NCBI GenBank assembly: GCA_023399105.1
Contig: JAEWQT010000133.1
Coordinates: forward strand, 1-11,591
Source of the DNA: Pseudomonadota bacterium
Lineage (GTDB): Bacteria > Pseudomonadota > Gammaproteobacteria > Pseudomonadales > Oceanobacteraceae
Direction of reading: 5' to 3'
Length of the DNA stretch: 11,591 bases
Shown here: positions 7,058 through 11,591 of the stretch, in pieces
How positions within the stretch are numbered: the first letter of the stretch is position 1
Layout of the letters: the number at the start of each line of letters is the position of its first letter
Notes under the pieces: model-generated
The model's input: the letters and a program-made list of their open reading frames with translations, nothing else
The model's database searches: none
What the model was told of the DNA's origin: nothing
Translations under genes and position numbers: made by a program

Positions 7058-7237
7058 TGGCAGAATTCCGCAACGGGGTGAATGAAACAGGCGCGCAGGA
7101 TGCGCTAAACGCTGCCGTCAGGCAAGCCGGCGGGTGCATGGCGGCCGCTTTTTGCCCGTAATTGACCGTTGATTTTAACCAGCAGGCTGAGTAGCCTCAG
7201 CGCCTTTCTGATACCTGTGTAACAAAGGTTTGTGACC
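7058..7237. promoter_or_regulatory. Divergent ubiC/rubredoxin intergenic region
   Basis: This 180-bp spacer separates two divergent transcription units. The best plus-strand promoter candidate is TTGCCC (7152-7157), a 16-bp spacer, then TTTAAC (7174-7179); both hexamers match four of six consensus bases, so it is weak. The predicted transcript would start just at a perfect 6-bp hairpin (7186-7201). No convincing promoter for ubiC was found on the minus strand. No small gene is visible in the spacer. Confidence 0.3.
7186..7201 (+). other. Small hairpin in the rubredoxin leader
   Basis: GCTGAG and CTCAGC pair perfectly around a TAGC tetraloop, followed by GCCTTTCTG. It lies 36 bp before the rubredoxin ATG. 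It could be an operator, an mRNA 5' stabilising hairpin, or chance; the T-tract is too short for a clear terminator. Confidence 0.35.
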
Positions 7238-7402
7238 ATGAAAAAGTGGCAATGCGTAGTATGTGGCTGGATTTATGACGAAGAACTGGGCGCCCCGGAA
7301 GAAGGCATTGCCGCGGGAACCCGTTGGGAAGATGTACCGGCTGATTTTATTTGCCCTGACTGCGGCGTCGGTAAAGACGACTTTGAAATGATCGAAATCT
7401 GA
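7238..7402 (+). CDS. rubA: Rubredoxin
   Basis: This is a 54-residue rubredoxin, a soluble one-iron electron carrier. The four iron-ligand cysteines are present as Cys6-x2-Cys9-Gly and Cys39-Pro-Asp-Cys42-Gly, with the conserved aromatic core Trp4, Tyr13 and Phe37 and the acidic face typical of the family. There is no Arg insertion after the second CxxCG, which is more like the AlkG2/Rub2 group known to serve alkane hydroxylases than the Rub1 group; no hydroxylase gene is in this window. AAAGG lies nine bases before the ATG. The rubredoxin reductase gene follows after 12 bp, so the two form an operon and a redox pair. Confidence 0.96.
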   Translation: MKKWQCVVCGWIYDEELGAPEEGIAAGTRWEDVPADFICPDCGVGKDDFEMIEI

Positions 7403-7414
7403 ACGGACATACTC

Positions 7415-8572
7415 ATGACCGAACATCTTGCTCCCATCGTTGTCATCGGTACCGGTCTGGCCGGTTATAACCTGGTGAAAGAACTGCGCAAGCTGGCGCC
7501 GACGCAGCCGGTGCTGATGATTACCGCTGACGATGGCCGTAATTACTCCAAACCCATGCTGTCGACCGGTTTTGGTAAAAACAAAACGGCTGATGAGCTG
7601 GCCATGGCCAGTGCCGCCGATATGGCTGAGCAGCTCGGCATTGTGATCCGCACCAATACCCGGGTGACCCACATAGACCCCAAAGCCCATAAGGTCTTTA
7701 TTGGCGAAGAACCGGTGGCCTACAGCAAGCTGGTACTGGCCTGGGGCGCCGATGTGATTGCGCCAAGAGTGCAGGGCGATGCCCAGGAGCGGATTTTCTC
7801 CATCAACGATCTGCAGGATTACAGCCGTTTCCGTACGGCGGCGACAGGCAAAAAGCGGGTGCTGATTATGGGCGCCGGCCTGATCGGTTGTGAGTACGCC
7901 AACGATATGAGCGATGGTGGCTTTGCGGTGGATGTGGTCGCTCCGTGCGAGCAGGTGATGCCGTCGCTGCTGCCCAAAGAAGCTGCCGCTGCGGTACAGC
8001 GCGGGCTGGAAAGCCTCGGCGTACGCTTTCATTTAGGCCCGCTGGTGAGTCGTATTGAGCGTCACGGCGAGGGCGTCCGCGCCACGCTCAGCAACGGCGA
8101 AATGCTTGATGCAGATCTGGTGGTGTCGGCCATCGGCCTGCGGCCACGGCTGGAGCTGGCGGTGAAGGCGGGCTTACAGACTCACCAGGGGGTGGTGGTG
8201 AACCGCCTGCTGGAAACCAGCGAGCCGGATATTTATGCGCTGGGTGACTGCGCCGAAGTGGATGGACTGGTGCTGTTGTACGTGCTGCCGTTAATGACCG
8301 CCGCCCGTGCCCTGGCGAAAACCCTGGCCGGTGAACCGACCCCGGTCAGCTACGGCGTGATGCCGGTGACGGTGAAAACCCCGGTGGTACCGGTGGTGGT
8401 GGCACCACCGGCCGCTGGCAGTGCCGGTCAGTGGCACATCGACGCCGAAGGCAACGATGTGCAGGCTGAATTCCGTGACGAAAGCGGTCAATTGCGCGGT
8501 TACGCTTTGACCGGAGCCAGGGTTATGAATAAAGTAGCGCTCAATAAGGCGCTGCCGGCATTGTTGCCCTGA
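7415..8572 (+). CDS. rubB: NADH:rubredoxin reductase
   Basis: This FAD enzyme passes electrons from NADH to rubredoxin. The 385-residue protein has the two-dinucleotide-fold layout: FAD motif GTGLAG (12-17), NADH motif GAGLIG (153-158), and the second FAD contact IYALGDCA (273-280) preceded by the ATG-equivalent VSAIGLRPR (237-245). Residues 315-345 are a Val/Pro-rich segment leading into a C-terminal domain, as in RubB of Pseudomonas (384 residues as I recall). The start ATG has only a weak CGGA site and may depend on coupling to the rubredoxin gene just upstream. Family members support alkane oxidation or oxygen and peroxide detoxification; which applies here cannot be read from the window. 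Confidence 0.93.
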   Translation: MTEHLAPIVVIGTGLAGYNLVKELRKLAPTQPVLMITADDGRNYSKPMLSTGFGKNKTADELAMASAADMAEQLGIVIRTNTRVTHIDPKAHKVFIGEEPVAYSKLVLAWGADVIAPRVQGDAQERIFSINDLQDYSRFRTAATGKKRVLIMGAGLIGCEYANDMSDGGFAVDVVAPCEQVMPSLLPKEAAAAVQRGLESLGVRFHLGPLVSRIERHGEGVRATLSNGEMLDADLVVSAIGLRPRLELAVKAGLQTHQGVVVNRLLETSEPDIYALGDCAEVDGLVLLYVLPLMTAARALAKTLAGEPTPVSYGVMPVTVKTPVVPVVVAPPAAGSAGQWHIDAEGNDVQAEFRDESGQLRGYALTGARVMNKVALNKALPALLP

Positions 8573-8579
8573 ACCTTTT

Positions 8580-8600
8580 TATAATCCCCGGGACACGGGG
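8580..8600 (+). promoter_or_regulatory. Probable hupB promoter -10 with adjoining hairpin
   Basis: A perfect TATAAT lies at 8580-8585, followed directly by CCCCG-GGACA-CGGGG (5-bp stem, 8586-8600) over the expected start of transcription near 8592. The -35 is weak (GCATTG at 8558-8563 with a 16-bp gap). HU genes are highly expressed, so an own promoter is expected. No T-run follows the stem, so it is not a clear terminator for the reductase gene. Confidence 0.4.
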
Positions 8601-8631
8601 GCCTGACAAAACCCAACAAGGATAATTGTCC

Positions 8632-8904
8632 ATGCGTAAACCTGAACTGGCTGCGGCCATCGCGGAAAAAGCGGATCTGAGCAAAGAAAAAGCGGCAGAA
8701 GTGATCACTGTCATTACTGACCAGATCGCGAAAGCACTGAGCGAAGGCGACAGCGTTAGCCTGATCGGTTTCGGTACTTTTGAAGTACGTTCACGTGCTG
8801 AACGTCAGGGTAAAAACCCGCAGACCGGTGCTGCTATCACCATCGCCGCCGCTAAAGTTCCGGCCTTCAAGCCGGGCAAAGGCCTGAAAGAGGCTGTGCA
8901 ATAA
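8632..8904 (+). CDS. hupB: DNA-binding protein HU (HU-beta type)
   Basis: HU is a small nucleoid protein that bends DNA as a dimer. The 90-residue length equals that of E. coli HupB. Helices 1-2 (residues 3-38) form the dimer body, followed by the conserved LIGFGTFEVRSRAERQGKNP block, the flexible beta-arm with the DNA-intercalating Pro63 in GKNPQTG, and IAAAKVPAFKPGKGLK. The start is the ATG at 8632, nine bases after AAGGA; an upstream in-frame TTG at 8626 sits too close to that site. The codon use is more restricted than in neighbours (for example repeated AAA, GAA, CGT), fitting high expression. The stop codon overlaps the probable AUA start of the following gene. Confidence 0.97.
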   Translation: MRKPELAAAIAEKADLSKEKAAEVITVITDQIAKALSEGDSVSLIGFGTFEVRSRAERQGKNPQTGAAITIAAAKVPAFKPGKGLKEAVQ

Positions 8905-8933
8905 GCACGGTTGAGCAGCTCACCCGCGACTGG

Positions 8934-9476
8934 GTGCGCGTGCTGGTGGTGGGCGAGGGACTGTGTCCCTTCGCTCACCCGGTATTATCCCGCCTGCATA
9001 TCGAGTTATCCGACAGCGCTGATCTGGAACGGGCAACCATGCACTTTATGGATCATCTGCAGCAGGTTGCTGAAGCCGATCCGCAGCAATTACCCACTTC
9101 CTTGTTTGTTACCCCCAACGTACTGGATAGCTTTGACCAGTACTGGAACTGGGTGCTGATCTGCGACAACCTGCTGGTACAGCTGGGTTACGAAGGCGTG
9201 CTGCAACTGGCGACCTTTCATCCGCAGTATCTGTTTGAAGGTGAAGACGAAGACGACATGAGTCACTTCACCAACCGCTCACCCTACCCCATGCTGCACA
9301 TTATCCGTGAGGACGATATGGAGCAGGCGCTGGCCAGTGTGCGCTTTCCCGAGCGCATACCAGAACGAAATCGTGAGCATATTAGACGTTTGGGTAAAGA
9401 AGGGCTTTTGCAACGGATGCCCGCTCTGGCACAATCGCGCCTCTTTCAGGATGTAACCGGACACCAGGACTCCTGA
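8934..9476 (+). CDS. DUF1415 family protein (true start probably AUA at 8901)
   Basis: The protein belongs to the DUF1415 family of unknown function. Family signatures are GEGLCPFAHPVL near the N-terminus, DSFDQYWNWVLICDNLLVQLGYEGVLQLATFHP, FTNRSPYPMLHIIREDDME, and IPERNREHIRRLG. Cys11 and the FHP and TNRSPYPM motifs look functional, but no activity is known. The coordinates use the first canonical start, GTG at 8934, which has no ribosome binding site and cuts off the family's N-terminal helix (residues TVEQLTRDW upstream). The frame stays open to a stop at 8853 with no ATG, GTG or TTG. An AUA at 8901 has AAAGAGG seven bases before it and overlaps the hupB stop, giving 191 residues. The SCP2-like gene follows after 33 bp. 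Confidence 0.88.
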   Translation: MRVLVVGEGLCPFAHPVLSRLHIELSDSADLERATMHFMDHLQQVAEADPQQLPTSLFVTPNVLDSFDQYWNWVLICDNLLVQLGYEGVLQLATFHPQYLFEGEDEDDMSHFTNRSPYPMLHIIREDDMEQALASVRFPERIPERNREHIRRLGKEGLLQRMPALAQSRLFQDVTGHQDS

Positions 9477-9509
9477 GAGCATCGTCTAAACCGCTACCAC
9501 CGAGGCCTT

Positions 9510-9890
9510 ATGCCAATGATCAAGTTCCCCCTGCTGCTGTGGGCGCTCAGCCTGCTGATGAAAAAAGCAGCCCGTAACAACCCCGATTTCCGCAAACAGC
9601 TGGAAGGCAAAGATTTTGCGTTTCAGCTGCAGACCGCCGATGGCAAGATCGTACGTCAGTTTGTCGTTGCCAATAACAGCATTCGCAGCAAACGCAAAGC
9701 GCACAGCAATCCGGCCTTTACCATCAGCTTTAAAAACGCCGATACTGGGTTGCGGATTCTGACCTCGAAAGACAAAAACGCCTTTATGCGGGCCATTCAG
9801 GATAAAGACATCGCTATCAGCGGTGACCTGTCCCTGGTGATGTGGTTCCAGAGTGTCAGTAAGTACCTGAAACCTTCCAAAAAGAAATAA
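9510..9890 (+). CDS. SCP2-like small protein
   Basis: This 126-residue protein looks like a single SCP2-type lipid-binding fold. An N-terminal hydrophobic helix (residues 5-17, LLLWALSLLMKKAA) is followed by a beta-sheet with GKDFAFQLQTADGKIVRQFVV and PAFTISFKNADTGLRILTS, then a helix and ending GDLSLVMWFQSVSKYL. This pattern matches small SCP2-like proteins in many proteobacteria; the substrate is unknown, and membrane-peripheral location is inference. The C-terminus is very basic (KPSKKK). GAGG lies four bases before the ATG at 9510; a second ATG two codons later (9516) has ten-base spacing and is possible. A strong hairpin follows the gene. Confidence 0.75.
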   Translation: MPMIKFPLLLWALSLLMKKAARNNPDFRKQLEGKDFAFQLQTADGKIVRQFVVANNSIRSKRKAHSNPAFTISFKNADTGLRILTSKDKNAFMRAIQDKDIAISGDLSLVMWFQSVSKYLKPSKKK

Positions 9891-9898
9891 GCCAGTAC

Positions 9899-9925
9899 CG
9901 TCCTGCCGGGCTGGCTGACAGGACG
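9899..9925 (+). other. Hairpin masking the symporter ribosome binding site
   Basis: CGTCCTG (9899-9905) and CAGGACG (9919-9925) form a perfect 7-bp stem with a 13-nt loop. The right arm contains AGGA (9920-9923), which is the ribosome binding site seven bases before the symporter ATG at 9931. TTGTT follows the stem. It may lower translation of the symporter, act as a weak terminator of the SCP2-like gene, or both. Confidence 0.5.
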
Positions 9926-9930
9926 TTGTT

Positions 9931-11211
9931 ATGACGCTGACGCGCCAGATTCTGATCGCCATGCTGGCTGCCCTGTTGCTGGGCAGCCTGACCCGTACCC
10001 TGCTGCAATTACCCGGTTTGCCGGACGCACTGCACTGGCTGCTGAACGACCTGCTCAGCACCGGCCTGATTGAAGTGGGCGGGCAGATTTTCCTCGCCAG
10101 TCTGAAGTTGCTGGTGGTGCCGCTGGTGCTGGTGTCGCTGATTTGCGGCGTCAGCCAGCTGCAGGATCAGAGCGCTTTAGGCCGTATGGGCCTGAAAACC
10201 CTGTTGCTGTATCTGGCCACCACGGCGCTGGCCATCAGCCTGGCGCTGCTGCTGGCCACCGTCCTGCAACCGGGCAGCGGCGTGAACCTGGATACCCCGG
10301 CCAGCTACAGTCCGCCACCGGTCACACCCTTGCTGGAGGTGCTGATCGGCATTTTCCCCACCAATCCGGTGGCGGCCATGAGCGCCGGCAATATGTTGCA
10401 GATTATCGTCTTTGCCCTGCTGATTGGTCTGGCCATTGGCCGCAGCGGTGACGCCGGCCAGCGGCTGGCGGCGCATTTCCGTGATTGGGATGCGGTGCTG
10501 ATGACGCTGGTGTCGTTGCTGATGAAGGTCGCTCCGTACGGGGTGTTCTGCCTGCTGTTTAATTTGTTTGCCCGTCAGGGGTTGGGTACGGTGGGTGATC
10601 TGCTGCTGTACATGCTGACGGTTACGGCGGCACTGCTGGTGCAGGCTGTGGTGGTGTATCCGCTGTTATTAAAAGCCTTCACCCGTCTGTCGCCCTGGCC
10701 CTTTCTGCGCAAAATGCGCGCGGTACAGATGTTTGCCTTCAGTACCGCCACCAGCAGTGCCACCATCCCGGTCAACCTGCGTAATGCCGAGCAACGGCTG
10801 GGGGTGGATAACCGCGTGGCGTCCTTTGTCATTCCGCTCGGCGCCACCATCAATATGGATGGCACCGCCATTATGCAGGGCGTGGCCACCGCCTTTATTG
10901 CCCAGGCGTTCGGACTGGATTTAACCTTTACCGACTATCTGCTGGTGATTCTGACCGCTACCCTGGCGTCCATCGGTACCGCCGGGGTGCCCGGGGTCGG
11001 TTTGGTTACCCTGGCGATGGTATTGCAGCAGGTTGGCTTGCCTCCGGAGGGCATCGCCCTGATCATAGGCGTCGATCGCTTGCTGGATATGCTGCGCACC
11101 GCCGTCAACGTCACCGGGGATGCCCTGGTGAGTGTGATCGTTGGCCGCAGCGAACAAGCACTGAACGAACCCCTTTATTCTGATCTGAAAGCCGGAGAAT
11201 CTGACGCATGA
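9931..11211 (+). CDS. Dicarboxylate/amino acid:cation symporter (DAACS, glutamate-type)
   Basis: This inner-membrane symporter of the Glt/DctA family imports a dicarboxylate or acidic amino acid with sodium or protons. The 426-residue protein shows the family core in order: HP1 serine motif STATSSATIP (271-280), TM7 NMDGT (308-312), HP2 SIGTAGVPG (347-355), and TM8 DRLLDMLRTAVNVTGD (382-397). Asp386 and Arg389 match GltPh Asp394 and Arg397; the Arg supports an acidic substrate such as glutamate, aspartate or a C4-dicarboxylate. Six hydrophobic segments precede the core. The C-terminus is a short hydrophilic tail. The ribosome binding site is in a hairpin. The last four bases overlap the ATG of the next gene, so an operon is very likely. 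Confidence 0.93.
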   Translation: MTLTRQILIAMLAALLLGSLTRTLLQLPGLPDALHWLLNDLLSTGLIEVGGQIFLASLKLLVVPLVLVSLICGVSQLQDQSALGRMGLKTLLLYLATTALAISLALLLATVLQPGSGVNLDTPASYSPPPVTPLLEVLIGIFPTNPVAAMSAGNMLQIIVFALLIGLAIGRSGDAGQRLAAHFRDWDAVLMTLVSLLMKVAPYGVFCLLFNLFARQGLGTVGDLLLYMLTVTAALLVQAVVVYPLLLKAFTRLSPWPFLRKMRAVQMFAFSTATSSATIPVNLRNAEQRLGVDNRVASFVIPLGATINMDGTAIMQGVATAFIAQAFGLDLTFTDYLLVILTATLASIGTAGVPGVGLVTLAMVLQQVGLPPEGIALIIGVDRLLDMLRTAVNVTGDALVSVIVGRSEQALNEPLYSDLKAGESDA

Positions 11212-11591
11212 CCCTGCGCCCTTATTGGCTGTTGCTGGCGCTTAGCCTGTGTTTACCTTCATTGGCCGTGGCAATCGAAACGGCTGCTGTTTTGTCTGAA
11301 GAGGCTGCCACCGGGCAACCGGATGCCGAACAGGTACGCCGGCAGGAACAGCTGCTGGGCATTATTGAAATGAGCGGCCTGACCGGGCTGGGCATTCAGG
11401 CTCGTCATGTTGCCCAGCAGATTCTCAACGATACCAACGCGCCCCTGGGGCAGCAGTATGACGTGGTCGACCGCATTGCCCCGCTGTGGGCACCGGAACC
11501 GCTGCAGCACCGCCTGAGCCAGCTGTTGCAGGGCTACGATGAGGCGCAACGCCAGCAATTGCTGAGCGCATTAAACAGCCGGGTGCTATCG
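11208..11591 (+). CDS. Exported protein of unknown function (partial, runs off the window)
   Basis: The first 128 residues are visible with no stop. A clear Sec signal peptide is present: Arg4, a hydrophobic core (residues 6-16), and an AVA-type cleavage site near residue 22, giving a periplasmic or secreted product; there is no lipobox. The mature part starts with an acidic Ala/Glu stretch, then QEQLLGIIEMSGLTGLGIQARHVAQQIL, and appears all-helical. This vaguely recalls DUF2059-type periplasmic proteins, but the match is not strong enough to name. The ATG overlaps the symporter stop as ATGA and has GGAG ten bases upstream, so the two are translationally coupled and may act on a related substrate or stress. 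Confidence 0.8.
   Translation, partial: MTLRPYWLLLALSLCLPSLAVAIETAAVLSEEAATGQPDAEQVRRQEQLLGIIEMSGLTGLGIQARHVAQQILNDTNAPLGQQYDVVDRIAPLWAPEPLQHRLSQLLQGYDEAQRQQLLSALNSRVLS

Noticed and set aside
7175..8032. 285-aa open frame on the minus strand across rubredoxin and its reductase
   Set aside because: It covers two well-supported genes on the other strand and resembles no family; a composition artefact.
8390..8411. Perfect 8-bp GC-rich inverted repeat inside the rubredoxin reductase gene
   Set aside because: It encodes the Val/Pro-rich segment of the protein, and repeats of GTG and CCG codons explain it; no sign of independent function.
1..11591. Mobile elements, CRISPR arrays, tRNA or rRNA genes, toxin-antitoxin or phage-defence genes
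   Set aside because: None seen: no transposase or integrase motifs, no regular spaced repeats, no cloverleaf, and no defence-type domains among the coding genes.

Overview
The window is a dense, mostly housekeeping stretch of a gammaproteobacterial chromosome. The gene content and order (phoB-phoR next to ubiC-ubiA, then rubredoxin, rubredoxin reductase and an HU gene) resemble what I recall of Pseudomonas and Oceanospirillales-type marine bacteria. The DNA is moderately GC-rich, with no insertion sequence, phage gene, tRNA, rRNA or CRISPR array visible. I place it in the Oceanospirillales/Pseudomonadales from family resemblance only, without a database search.

Layout. (1) 1-156 is a leader holding a 24-bp near-palindrome that resembles a CRP/Vfr site. 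It precedes an unrecognised 269-aa protein gene (157-966, +), which overlaps the 3' end of a convergent trmH (942-1637, -) by 25 bp. (2) A short divergent region separates trmH from cysZ (1729-2499, +). A CheY-type response regulator with a long Ala/Pro linker and a C-terminal domain that may be PilZ-like (2513-3448, +) follows cysZ after 13 bp. (3) On the minus strand, ubiC-ubiA is followed by phoB-phoR. The phoB promoter carries a readable Pho box and -10 element, so the regulon control signal is visible. (4) On the plus strand, a 54-aa rubredoxin and its NADH-dependent reductase form a pair, followed by hupB and a DUF1415 gene that appears to start at a non-canonical AUA overlapping the hupB stop. 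(5) An SCP2-like small protein, a Glu/Asp-type DAACS symporter whose ribosome binding site sits inside a hairpin, and the start of an exported protein translationally coupled to the symporter complete the window.

How the genes work together. UbiC and UbiA catalyse the first two committed steps of ubiquinone synthesis. PhoR and PhoB form the phosphate-starvation two-component system and probably autoregulate. Rubredoxin and its reductase make an NADH-to-rubredoxin electron chain that can feed oxygenases or oxygen-detoxifying enzymes. CysZ supplies sulfate and TrmH modifies tRNA. I saw no clearly new multi-gene system. The most interesting items are the AUA start, the regulatory structures (CRP-like palindrome, opposed Pho-like boxes, hairpin-masked ribosome binding site), the unusual two-domain response regulator, and the uncharacterised proteins at both ends.
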